Origin: Euryarchaeota archaeon UBA258
Lineage (GTDB): Archaea; Thermoplasmatota; Poseidoniia; Poseidoniales; Poseidoniaceae
DNA: 26,412 nucleotides
Assembly: GCA_002502605.1 (NCBI GenBank)
Contig: DAPR01000020.1
Coordinates: 4,123 to 30,534 of the forward strand
Reading direction: 5' to 3'
This document shows, piece by piece, positions 8,319-16,315 of the stretch. Made by a program: the position numbers and the translations under genes. Position 1 is the stretch's first letter. The number at the start of each line of letters is the position of its first letter. The notes beneath the pieces are model-generated. The model saw nothing but the letters and a program-made list of their open reading frames with translations. It was not told the origin of the DNA and ran no database searches.

Positions 8319-8867
8319 ATGACTGAGGTCATGTTTCCTTTCTTTGCGTGGCATGCTCGGAGTCCACTTGAAGGCTCAGCATTCACTCAAGCATTCCTAA
8401 AACACAGGCCTGATGAGCATTGGGTCTTGGTTGGCGAAGGAGTCGCACAGTGTCACGGCCAACTCTGGACAGCGTGGCACAGTGCTGCACGCCGGCAACA
8501 ACGAGGCACGTCATTGGCTCGTTCATTCGATGCTGAATTTTTGAGATACCTGGCGGGAACACACCATGTTTCTGAGGCGTTCAAGCGTGCCGGTGTGCGA
8601 AATGACGACCTGAGCGGTTGCTTTTTACGATTGCCAATGGGTGAAGAATCAATCGAAACCTTACCTCAGCCTGACGCAGAACAAGTCGCAATGATTGAGT
8701 CACAAGCTGCTGATCTCGCCGCTTCACTTGGTGTTGAACTGACGAATAAAGGCCTTGAATGCACGATAGAAGGTGCTGAACGCTTGGGCTTGCTTTCCAC
8801 GAATACAGGTGCACCAACATGCGATGCTTTGGTGGGCCATGTGCTTTCCGCTGAGTTCCATTCTTGA
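8319..8867 (+). CDS. cgi121: KEOPS complex subunit Cgi121
   Basis: The protein has 182 residues from ATG 8319. The segment FDAEFLRYLAGTHHVSEAFKRAGV matches the conserved core of Cgi121/TPRKB, where this strand-loop-helix forms the contact to Bud32 and to the tRNA 3' end. KEOPS makes the t6A modification at position 37 of ANN-decoding tRNAs; Cgi121 recruits tRNA and activates the Bud32 ATPase. The ATG at 8286 would extend the protein by 11 residues and overlap the helicase stop; 8319 follows a gcgagg stretch and fits the family start better, but this is not certain. Its position straight after hel308 is, as I recall, also found in some other euryarchaea, which supports both calls. Confidence 0.72.
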   Translation: MTEVMFPFFAWHARSPLEGSAFTQAFLKHRPDEHWVLVGEGVAQCHGQLWTAWHSAARRQQRGTSLARSFDAEFLRYLAGTHHVSEAFKRAGVRNDDLSGCFLRLPMGEESIETLPQPDAEQVAMIESQAADLAASLGVELTNKGLECTIEGAERLGLLSTNTGAPTCDALVGHVLSAEFHS

Positions 8868-8914
8868 GCACAAAATAGAGCAGGGTTCAAGCACTGTTGG
8901 CCCCACCGGCCTCC

Positions 8915-10357
8915 ATGGTGATGAGCGCTAGCCCAACCGACGGCCACTTTCCCGGAACTGGAAGGTACCTCCAACAATCAAAGATTCAAGCGGCTTTAGG
9001 CCATGCACAAGACCTCGGTGCATCGTATGCAGAGGTCCGATTGATGGCCATCACGGATTCAACCGTTGCTCTTCGAGATGGTAAACTGGAACGTGCCATT
9101 CCCGGTCAAGAGATCGGCGTGACCATGCGAATCCTTGCTGACGGTGCATGGGGTGTTCACTCCACCACAGATGTCACCTCATTGCCCGGACAAGTTGAAT
9201 CCACGGTGCGTTTGGCAAAAGCTGTAGCAGCACGTCGTGCATCAAAGGACCGACCAGTGGCACTCGCAGAAGTTCCAATCATTGAAAGCGAGGAACATTG
9301 GAAACCGAAAAAGGACGTACGCAACACCGACCTCGATACAAAATTACACCACTTGAACACACTGTATGACAGCGCTTCAGAAGACGACCGCATTGTTTCA
9401 GTGACCTGTGGTTGGCACGATGAACACCTTCACACAGAACTGATCACCTCGGAGGGAATGAACCGCACATGGTCCTTCCAACGTTCCTTGATCAATGCCA
9501 CTGTGACTGGCAGGGATGGCGGAGACGTGGTTTCCTATAGAACAAGGCATGGCGGGGAAGGTGGCCTTGAAGTCATCGAGTCATGCGACCTTGGTGCTTT
9601 GGGCCGCAGCGCCCAGACAGCAACCCTTCGGTTGTTGAAAGCAGAGCGTGCTCCTTCAGGAAAAATTCCACTCGTTGCGGACCGAGATCTCACCGGCGTC
9701 TACATCCACGAAGCTCTTGGCCACCCGTGTGAAGCAGACTTAGTTGCTGCAGGCGATTCTTGCCTTGATGGAAAACTGGGACAAACGATTGGCAACGACA
9801 TTGTAACTGTGGTTGACGACCCGACCCTTCGTGGCGGTTATGGCGCTCATCCAATCGATGATGAGGGCTTAGATACACGGGAAAAGTGCTTGATCAAGAA
9901 TGGAGTGCTGACTGAATACCTCAACCATCGAGAAACAGCACATCACTTCGGAATTGCTCCCAATGCTGGCGCTCGGGCACAAGACGGACTGCATCACCCA
10001 TTGGTGCGAATGTCAAACACGTTGATTCAAGGTGGAACTCACAACGATTTAGATGAACTCATCGAGGACATCAGTTACGGAGTTTACGCTTGTGGTTCAC
10101 GAGGTGGGCAAGTGGATACAGGACGTGGTTCCTTCCAATTTGCTGCACAGGAAGCTTGGTTGATTGAAAATGGAGAACTCACCAAACCCCTCAAAGATGT
10201 CAGTGTGAGCGGATTGACCCTTCAGATTCTAAAAGACGTTGACGGACTGACCAAAGACGCTCGTCTTGCTGCCCCTGGCTTTTGTGGAAAAGGTCAAACT
10301 GTCCCAGTTGGCGACGGTGGCCCAATCATGAGGATTTCCCAAGCATTGGTGGGCTGA
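8915..10357 (+). CDS. tldD: TldD metalloprotease subunit
   Basis: The protein has 480 residues. The zinc motif H265-E266-A-L-G-H270 (HEALGHPCEAD) and the probable third ligand C393 in YACGSRGG identify TldD. In bacteria TldD pairs with TldE/PmbA to form a heterodimeric protease that degrades unfolded peptides and matures some antimicrobial peptides; in archaea the substrates are unknown. The first ATG in a plausible position is 8915 (a second ATG is at 8921, a TTG at 8897). A caaaatag stretch about 40 bases upstream could be the TATA element. The partner gene follows 2 bases after the stop. Confidence 0.92.
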   Translation: MVMSASPTDGHFPGTGRYLQQSKIQAALGHAQDLGASYAEVRLMAITDSTVALRDGKLERAIPGQEIGVTMRILADGAWGVHSTTDVTSLPGQVESTVRLAKAVAARRASKDRPVALAEVPIIESEEHWKPKKDVRNTDLDTKLHHLNTLYDSASEDDRIVSVTCGWHDEHLHTELITSEGMNRTWSFQRSLINATVTGRDGGDVVSYRTRHGGEGGLEVIESCDLGALGRSAQTATLRLLKAERAPSGKIPLVADRDLTGVYIHEALGHPCEADLVAAGDSCLDGKLGQTIGNDIVTVVDDPTLRGGYGAHPIDDEGLDTREKCLIKNGVLTEYLNHRETAHHFGIAPNAGARAQDGLHHPLVRMSNTLIQGGTHNDLDELIEDISYGVYACGSRGGQVDTGRGSFQFAAQEAWLIENGELTKPLKDVSVSGLTLQILKDVDGLTKDARLAAPGFCGKGQTVPVGDGGPIMRISQALVG

Positions 10358-10359
10358 CC

Positions 10360-11763
10360 ATGCTTCCAGATGACGCAGTTGATCGCATTAATGCAGGGTG
10401 CCAAACCATTGGCACTATGTGCAAAAACCAAGGCATTGAGCAATGGGAAATTGTCGCATACCAATCGTATGGCCACCAACTTGACATCGAAGCGGGTAAG
10501 ATTTCCTTGGCCGCAGGTGGTGGCGAAGGTGGGTATGGAATCCGTGTGGTTGAGGGTGGCCGTTTTGGCTACGCCTATCTCGTGGACGTTGAATCTGCAG
10601 AATCAGCACTGAAACAAGCTATGGATATTGCACGTGCCTCGCCATCGGTGGCTGGGTTTGTCCTTCCGTCTGCAGAAGACGCCCCCGAAGTCGACGGTCT
10701 TTTTGATCAACGCATCTTAGATCTTGGTCCAGAAGATTTGCTTGAGCAAGCCGATGCAATTCTCAGCGAGGTTGCTTCACTTGATGCGCGAGCCGTGGTC
10801 ACAGGTGGTGGCCTTGGTGTTGGTGCGACTGCCTCGGCCATTCTTTCAAGCGAAGGCATCGAATCCTCTGGCATCACAACATCACACGGAATTGGTGTTC
10901 AAGTTTCGATCGACGCCAACGATGAATTGACCAGTTCATACGAAGGAGATTCAAGCCGGCAATTGCTTCCAGATGTGCCTTCAAGTGTGGCCAGTGCTGT
11001 GCATTGGGCCCAAGTCACCCGCGGACCGATTCAGGTAGACACCGCTCCTCAAGATGCACCCGTTCTGATGACCAGTGAAGGCTTCTCTCCATTGTTTTCC
11101 ATGGTGGTGCCAACTGCATTGCGAGGCGATCGTCTTGTGCGGGATGAATCCTTTTGGTCGGGTAAGCAAGACACAAAAGTGCTCGCCGAAGATTTGTCGC
11201 TGGTCGACGATGGTCGAATGATTGGCGGTAAGTCAGCAAGTTCACGAGACGGCGAAGGTGTCCCTACGCGGCGCCAGGTGCTCGTAGATTCTGGTCGTTT
11301 AGTTGGTTCATTATGGTCGACACGGGATGCTGCTCAGCAAGTGGCTGAAGGCAGGATCGAGGCTGCGCACACCACAGGTTCTGCTGTGCGAGGTGGGCAT
11401 CAAGCCCCTCCAGGTACCGGTTGTAAGGACTTCACAATGACTTCGAAGAATGGCGGCCGTTCACAGGATGCACTTCTCGAGCGAATGAACGACGGCTACA
11501 TCGTTCACAGCGTTATGGGGGCGCACACTGCAAACCCAACAAGCGGTGATTTTTCGGTCACAACAAGCACCATCTTACGGGTGGAGAACGGAGAGATTCT
11601 CGGTCCAGTGAAGCAGGCTGGACTTTCAGGCAACCTAGCAGGTGCCCTTCTTGATGATGTGCACCTTGGTGATGATGTGCGAATTCAAGGCTCGTACTCC
11701 TCGGGGAGCATGCATTTACCTGACGTGTTGATGATGCAAGGGCTTCGGATCAATCCAGCCTAG
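10360..11763 (+). CDS. tldE: TldE/PmbA subunit of the TldD/TldE protease
   Basis: The protein has 467 residues and resembles PmbA/TldE along its length: an N-terminal segment with the pattern LDIEAGKISLAAGGGEGGYGIRV, then a C-terminal domain with the family-like VQVSIDANDELTSSYEG, GKSASSRDGEGVPTRR and GDFSVTTSTILRVENGEI stretches. It lacks the HExxxH zinc site, as expected for the non-catalytic partner that shapes the substrate channel. The ATG at 10360 lies 2 bases after the tldD stop, so the pair is one operon; the longer open frame upstream overlaps tldD and is not used. Confidence 0.9.
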   Translation: MLPDDAVDRINAGCQTIGTMCKNQGIEQWEIVAYQSYGHQLDIEAGKISLAAGGGEGGYGIRVVEGGRFGYAYLVDVESAESALKQAMDIARASPSVAGFVLPSAEDAPEVDGLFDQRILDLGPEDLLEQADAILSEVASLDARAVVTGGGLGVGATASAILSSEGIESSGITTSHGIGVQVSIDANDELTSSYEGDSSRQLLPDVPSSVASAVHWAQVTRGPIQVDTAPQDAPVLMTSEGFSPLFSMVVPTALRGDRLVRDESFWSGKQDTKVLAEDLSLVDDGRMIGGKSASSRDGEGVPTRRQVLVDSGRLVGSLWSTRDAAQQVAEGRIEAAHTTGSAVRGGHQAPPGTGCKDFTMTSKNGGRSQDALLERMNDGYIVHSVMGAHTANPTSGDFSVTTSTILRVENGEILGPVKQAGLSGNLAGALLDDVHLGDDVRIQGSYSSGSMHLPDVLMMQGLRINPA

Positions 11764-11948
11764 TCTTCAGATTGTCCATCGATGATGGGATGCAAAGAAT
11801 TCTCACGGTATTGTTTAAGTTCCGTCGTCATCTCTCTTTGTTACCATGGAGGTCAAGGGAGTGTATAGACTCAACCAATCCGCACGAAAGCCCGCAGCCT
11901 GTTCTCCGTACAGGCATCAAACGAAAACGTCTGACGGAGGACATGAAC
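11764..11948 (+). promoter_or_regulatory. Upstream region of the RPA operon with a strong Shine-Dalgarno site
   Basis: This 185-base stretch has no convincing gene. A ggagg at 11936-11940 lies 8 bases before ATG 11949 and only 2 bases before ATG 11943, which decides for the later start. A gtatagac element at about 11863-11870 is a possible TATA box and would give a leader of roughly 55 bases. A second AT-rich patch, attgtttaag, is at about 11810. The promoter calls are weak; the ribosome site is clear. Confidence 0.5.
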
Positions 11949-13643
11949 ATGTCTGAAAAGTACGAATCGCATGTCAATGCTATTCTCGCTGAATGCCCAG
12001 ATGCAGATCCCAAAGATGTGGCTGAAGCCTTTGCAAAATATGAGACGGAATTCTACATTCCACCTCAAGATGCAATGCGTTCCATTCTTCGGCGATTTAA
12101 GGGTGAACAATCCGTTCCGACGAATCGAAGCCCCTCGCAGGGTGGCACGTCAGCACCACGAAACACCAAGAAAGTAAGCAAATTGAGCGAGCTTAACGGG
12201 AACGACAAAGATGTCGAAATCGAAGTTGAAATCATTTCTCATAACATGAGGGAGCAAACCATCCGTGGTGAGCAAAAACAAATTGCATTTGGCCTCCTTG
12301 AGGACAACCCTTGGGAAGAAAAGGGTGAGAAAACGCGATGGGAATACAAAGACTGGGGTCCAAGTGCAAACTTAGCCCCTGGTTCAATTGTGCGCATTGA
12401 AGGCGCTTCCGTCAATGAATACCAAGGCCGAATGTCGCTCAACATCAACCAATCGACCCGGATTGCCGTTGTCCGTGAAGGAACCCGTCCCGTTGTTGCC
12501 CCGGGTGAGCCTCAAGACATCAACACGCTTCCATCTGATGGCTATGTTTGTGTTGTAGGACGCGTGCTTGCTTCAAGGCCAGATCAAATTCACAAGAAGG
12601 ATGGTTCTGGTTCTTTGGACATCGTCCGAGGCCGGATTGCCGACGAGAGCGGAACCATTGGTTTCCTCTCTTGGGAACCTTTCGAACATGAAGTGGGTAG
12701 CCTTCTCAAAATTGAGGGTGCACAAGTGCGCACCTTCAGAGATACACCGGAGTTAAATTTTGGTCGCACGACCAAGGTCGAAATCTATCATGACAAGAAC
12801 TTCGCAGATGCTGATGCACTCTCTCAACAAACCGTATTGACCATCTCTCAATTGCGAGATGGCGCAAGGGATGTGGACGCTGTTGTGCAGATCACTGAAT
12901 GGACAAAGCGTTCCTTCACCCGTGACGGCGAAGAGCGTTTCCTTTGGTCTGGCCAAATCGCTGATCCAACCGGCCGCTGCCGAATGAGCGCATGGAGTGA
13001 ATTGCCAATTACGGAGTCACAACTGCCTCTAACGGTGCGCTTGAAGGGCGTTCGCGTCCGTGCATGGCAGGGGATTCCTGACATCACGATTGACACCATG
13101 GACCAAGTGGAACTGCTTGATGCAACCCCTTGGGATGCAGATCTTGATTTGACAAACCACACGGCTGAAGTCGACCTTCACGAACTTGCCACCGGTGCAA
13201 GTCGAGTTGGCGTCTCAACCTCTGCTGTTGTGGTGAGCGTCCGTGAAGACTCAGGCTTCATCCAACGATGCACAGAATGCCGCCGCGTTTTGCGTGAAGG
13301 GGCTTGTGCAGAACACGGTCCAAACGATGGCAACAGCGATGTGCGGTTGCGACTTGTTGTGGATGATGGAAAATCCAGCGTTTCTCTGCTGACCAACAAA
13401 GCCGCTACACTTGGCTTGTTGGGGATGGATGAAGAACAGATGAAGTCCGCCGTTGATGCGGATGGTCAGATGGCCTTTGTCCAACATTTGAGGGGCTTAT
13501 TGCTCGGGCGAATGGTACGTGCAACAGGCCGCACAATTGTCGATGAGCAAGGCGCAATGATGCTGGCAGATGGTGCCGAGATAATCGAAGAAGACGCAGG
13601 GATGCGGGCCACTGAATTGCGAGCGCATTGGGGGGTGGCATGA
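11949..13643 (+). CDS. Replication protein A (single-stranded DNA-binding, multi-OB-fold with zinc finger)
   Basis: The protein has 564 residues. After a short N-terminal helical region and a Ser/Pro linker come three OB-fold-like domains (about 85-175, 195-285, 300-395) and a fourth OB domain carrying a zinc finger: C441-x2-C444-x7-C452-x2-H455. This arrangement is that of euryarchaeal RPA. It coats single-stranded DNA during replication, repair and recombination. The start at 11949 is chosen from the Shine-Dalgarno spacing. Its stop overlaps the start of the next gene in an ATGA, which suggests translational coupling with the partner protein. One long polypeptide carries all OB folds, rather than a split heterotrimer. 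Confidence 0.88.
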   Translation: MSEKYESHVNAILAECPDADPKDVAEAFAKYETEFYIPPQDAMRSILRRFKGEQSVPTNRSPSQGGTSAPRNTKKVSKLSELNGNDKDVEIEVEIISHNMREQTIRGEQKQIAFGLLEDNPWEEKGEKTRWEYKDWGPSANLAPGSIVRIEGASVNEYQGRMSLNINQSTRIAVVREGTRPVVAPGEPQDINTLPSDGYVCVVGRVLASRPDQIHKKDGSGSLDIVRGRIADESGTIGFLSWEPFEHEVGSLLKIEGAQVRTFRDTPELNFGRTTKVEIYHDKNFADADALSQQTVLTISQLRDGARDVDAVVQITEWTKRSFTRDGEERFLWSGQIADPTGRCRMSAWSELPITESQLPLTVRLKGVRVRAWQGIPDITIDTMDQVELLDATPWDADLDLTNHTAEVDLHELATGASRVGVSTSAVVVSVREDSGFIQRCTECRRVLREGACAEHGPNDGNSDVRLRLVVDDGKSSVSLLTNKAATLGLLGMDEEQMKSAVDADGQMAFVQHLRGLLLGRMVRATGRTIVDEQGAMMLADGAEIIEEDAGMRATELRAHWGVA

Positions 13644-14569
13644 TGCAATCTGCACCTCGTGCTCGCCGCCAGCCAGCCTGGCACATGCTCGCCTCTGAAT
13701 TCAGCGAAGCCACATTGAACGAGAAAGGATCGGGGGAATATGACCCCTCCTTCGTGATTACAAAGCTTGGCGCAAAAGTGAACCGAGTCATCGTTGCGGG
13801 TTTACTGGAACGGCTTGAGGTTCGAGAAACATCCAACGGCTCAACGTTGTACCAAGGTCAGATGCGCGATCCATCAGGATTGCATTACTTCTCAGTTGGT
13901 GACTATGCCTCAGAATCGATGCGGGAATTAACCCTCTCTCTGGTTGAGAAAACAGAGACTGGTGAACCAGTTCTCCTCTTAATGACTGCCAAAGCACGTT
14001 GGTATCAAACCGATGAGGGAGCAGTCTACACCTCACTGCGTCCAGAAGAAGCATGTGAGATTGATGCTAAAACCTACGCTTTGTGGCTTACACGCGCATC
14101 CGAAGGAACGCTTCAGCGAATGAAAATTCACAATGATTCGCTCAGCGCAGAACCAACAGCTGAGGGGCTCAAAGCCTCAGGTGTGCCGGAGCACATGGTC
14201 GAAGGTTTGCTGCTCTCCAGAAATCACTACGGTGAATTCGATACTGAAAGTTACACCCTCAACGTCATGCAAGCATTGGACATCGCAGAAGGGCGAATGG
14301 AGGCTGCAAGTCAGCCCGCCCCCCCTCCTCAAACCAGACTTGATGAGGATGATTCCTCGGCAGAATCCGATGAGGATGATGTGAAGGAAACATTGGTGGC
14401 CATTATTGGACAATTGGACCAGGGTGATGGCGTTGACTTTGAAACGGTTCTGACCAATGCAGGTGCCCGTGGAATTGATCGCCAACTCGCAGAGTCGAAG
14501 TTGGACGAATTATCCAACGAAGGGACGCTGCATGAGCCTCGGTTTGGCTGGTTCAGAATTGTGGCATGA
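13640..14569 (+). CDS. RPA-associated protein (OB-fold plus C-terminal winged helix)
   Basis: The protein has 309 residues. An OB-fold region (about 45-130, beginning near NRVIVAGLLERLE) is followed by a helical segment, an acidic Pro/Asp-rich linker (about 225-250) and a C-terminal winged-helix-like domain (about 250-309). It matches the euryarchaeal RPA-associated family (COG3390 type), which sits beside rpa; the winged helix is analogous to that of RPA32, a partner-docking module. The ATG at 13640 shares bases with the rpa stop (ATGA). The second ATG at 13643 is an alternative with no consequence for the domains. Confidence 0.82.
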   Translation: MMQSAPRARRQPAWHMLASEFSEATLNEKGSGEYDPSFVITKLGAKVNRVIVAGLLERLEVRETSNGSTLYQGQMRDPSGLHYFSVGDYASESMRELTLSLVEKTETGEPVLLLMTAKARWYQTDEGAVYTSLRPEEACEIDAKTYALWLTRASEGTLQRMKIHNDSLSAEPTAEGLKASGVPEHMVEGLLLSRNHYGEFDTESYTLNVMQALDIAEGRMEAASQPAPPPQTRLDEDDSSAESDEDDVKETLVAIIGQLDQGDGVDFETVLTNAGARGIDRQLAESKLDELSNEGTLHEPRFGWFRIVA

Positions 14570-14631
14570 TTCAATTTCTCCCCCAACATTGAAGTCCTTC
14601 TCGATGCGTGCGGAGAACAGGGGTCAACTGC

Positions 14632-14985
14632 ATGGCTGGAACAGATTTCTTTATTCGTCCCGCGACGGGCACAACGAGTTCAGATTGGGTGAGGATACCG
14701 AATTGTGATATTCATGTTCGCCTCACACGCCGTTTGACACGAACGATCATCCGAGGTGGCGAGGGTGACAACCTCCATGATGAGGGCTCCGAATCAACAG
14801 TTTACACCATCCGTGGAGAAATCAGTTTGGAAGACTACAAGCGCATTCTGAGCATGTTCAGGAGCGGACAACCTTACATTCATGACCCCTTCGAAGAGCG
14901 CGATGTCAAAGTCCTATTTTCAGTGATGGAATACGAGGGCGGTAACGAATCCTTCATGTTCGAATTGATTGAAGACATTGTCTGA
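14632..14985 (+). CDS. Unassigned 117-residue protein heading the Tad-like module
   Basis: I do not recognise the family. The protein is soluble-looking, without a signal peptide or membrane helix. It has an N-terminal beta-rich part with DFFIRPATGTTSSDW, then STVYTIRGEISLEDYKRILS, then FRSGQPYIHDPFEERDVKV and a final strand ending in FELIEDIV. The order of a strand, a short helix and a turn with a hydrophobic edge loosely recalls small phage-tail or injection-system proteins, but I cannot establish that. The start at 14632 is the first that leaves a plausible N-terminus; 14608 would add 8 residues. The T2SSF gene follows 9 bases after the stop, so it is probably the first gene of that operon. 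Confidence 0.6.
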   Translation: MAGTDFFIRPATGTTSSDWVRIPNCDIHVRLTRRLTRTIIRGGEGDNLHDEGSESTVYTIRGEISLEDYKRILSMFRSGQPYIHDPFEERDVKVLFSVMEYEGGNESFMFELIEDIV

Positions 14986-14990
14986 GGTGA
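14984..14990 (+). promoter_or_regulatory. Shine-Dalgarno site of the first T2SSF gene
   Basis: GAGGTGA ends 4 bases before the ATG at 14995 and overlaps the stop of the preceding gene. It fixes the start of the platform gene and implies translation from a polycistronic message. Confidence 0.6.
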
Positions 14991-14994
14991 CGAA

Positions 14995-15576
14995 ATGAGA
15001 AAGTTGGATGAACAGAGAGAGATTCTCTATGTCATCCGTACACTCGATGTCTTGTTGTCTTCCGGTGTCGGTCTTGAAGCAGCAATCCACACCGTTGGGA
15101 GCGGAGGCTACGGAATCATTTCCGAGGACTTCTCCGCCATGATGAAGCGATTGCGTAAAGGCAGCTCAAGAGGACTTGCGCCAGAATTGAAAACCCTGAT
15201 CAAGAAAGCAGAATCCGAAGGTTACCGCAGACTGCTCAACACCATGTATTCCAACGTGACTCAAAACACCGACATCGTAGAAACGCTACGCAAGCAAGGC
15301 GTGCGGATGGAAAATGAGCGGACAGAGGCTGTGAAAAAATACATCGAGGAACTTGGGGCAGTCCCTGAAACCCTTCTTTCAATCGGTATGATTGGACCAA
15401 TCATTCTCGCCATCGTAGGTTTGGTTCCACAAATACTTGGAGATGGTGCCGAAGCAATTGTTGGCGCAATCGATCAAGGCATGATCAACTCCGTTGTCCA
15501 AGGTGGCTTGGTGATCACCCTGATTGGGATGATGATGATTGGCTTGAAGGCACACACGAAGGACCCAGGGTTGTGA
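14995..15576 (+). CDS. Type II secretion F-domain protein (TadB-like platform subunit)
   Basis: The protein has 193 residues. A cytoplasmic helical T2SSF domain (about 8-115, starting EQREILYVIRTLDVLLSSGVG) is followed by two membrane segments (about 122-147 and 162-187). It belongs to the inner-membrane platform proteins of Tad pili, archaeal type IV pili and archaella, which couple the ATPase to pilin insertion. It carries a single F domain; the next gene supplies the second, so the platform is encoded as two half-size proteins in the TadB/TadC manner rather than as one FlaJ/ArlJ. The next ATG is 4 bases after the stop. Confidence 0.78.
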   Translation: MRKLDEQREILYVIRTLDVLLSSGVGLEAAIHTVGSGGYGIISEDFSAMMKRLRKGSSRGLAPELKTLIKKAESEGYRRLLNTMYSNVTQNTDIVETLRKQGVRMENERTEAVKKYIEELGAVPETLLSIGMIGPIILAIVGLVPQILGDGAEAIVGAIDQGMINSVVQGGLVITLIGMMMIGLKAHTKDPGL

Positions 15577-15580
15577 TTTG

Positions 15581-16312
15581 ATGTTGTTTGGATTGCTTGA
15601 AACCTTCAACAACAGCCCATTGTTGTTGTACATTTCAGTGATTGGAATCGCATGCGCAGCAGGTGGGATTCCACCAATGATGGAGCGTAAGAGGCGTCGT
15701 TCTATAGAGAACGCATTGCCCGGTTTGCTCGAATCATTATCGGATACAGTTGGTGCAGGAAGAGGCATTCAGGAAGCGATGATGGAACAATCACGCAACG
15801 TACAGGGTCCTTTGGGTGCCTTGCTGACTGAAACTCTAGAGGAAAGCCACTCCTCTTCATTCGAGGCAGCCCTTTCTGCGTTTGCAGCCAAAACCCGCTC
15901 TTCCCAAGTTCAGAGGGTCATGGTTCTGATTGAAACTGCGATTGAGCAAGACGCACCTTTGCAGCAAATCCTTGCCGACTTGGCTATGGATTATGAGCGA
16001 CTAAATGACCTGATGAATCAACGAGAGGAAGAACTCCTGGGACGAGGATTGCTGATTGTCCTCTTCGTGTCGGTTGGCCTACCCGTTTTGATCGCTTTCA
16101 TTGTCGGGCTCTTTGCCCCCTCTTCAAGTGGGTTTCAAATCGACAGTTTCAACCAAACATTCTCTCTTTTCTTTGGAGCAGCATCAGCCATCGCCCTAGG
16201 CGTTTCAGGACGAATGCTCGGGCGCTTCAAGGACGCACTTTGGTGGATGCCATTGTGGATCGCTTTATCCATGGGCCTCTATCTTGGCGCAGTGGTCATG
16301 ATTGGGGGTTAA
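15581..16312 (+). CDS. Type II secretion F-domain protein (TadC-like platform subunit)
   Basis: The protein has 243 residues. One membrane helix (about 12-34) precedes the cytoplasmic T2SSF domain (about 40-150, with LPGLLESLSDTVGAGRGIQEAM). Then come three membrane helices at about 155-180, 190-212 and 218-243. It is the second half of the split platform and follows its partner directly. The start at ATG 15581 is preferred over the TTG immediately before it. The ATPase gene begins 3 bases after the stop. Confidence 0.8.
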   Translation: MLFGLLETFNNSPLLLYISVIGIACAAGGIPPMMERKRRRSIENALPGLLESLSDTVGAGRGIQEAMMEQSRNVQGPLGALLTETLEESHSSSFEAALSAFAAKTRSSQVQRVMVLIETAIEQDAPLQQILADLAMDYERLNDLMNQREEELLGRGLLIVLFVSVGLPVLIAFIVGLFAPSSSGFQIDSFNQTFSLFFGAASAIALGVSGRMLGRFKDALWWMPLWIALSMGLYLGAVVMIGG

Positions 16313-16315
16313 ACA

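Noticed and set aside
11845..11946. Short open frame of about 33 codons upstream of RPA
   Set aside because: It has no recognisable product or ribosome site, and it overlaps the RPA leader and its Shine-Dalgarno site.
11772..11948. N-terminal extension of RPA
   Set aside because: The Shine-Dalgarno site at 11936-11940 and the family-like start at 11949 argue against it; the extra residues look non-coding.
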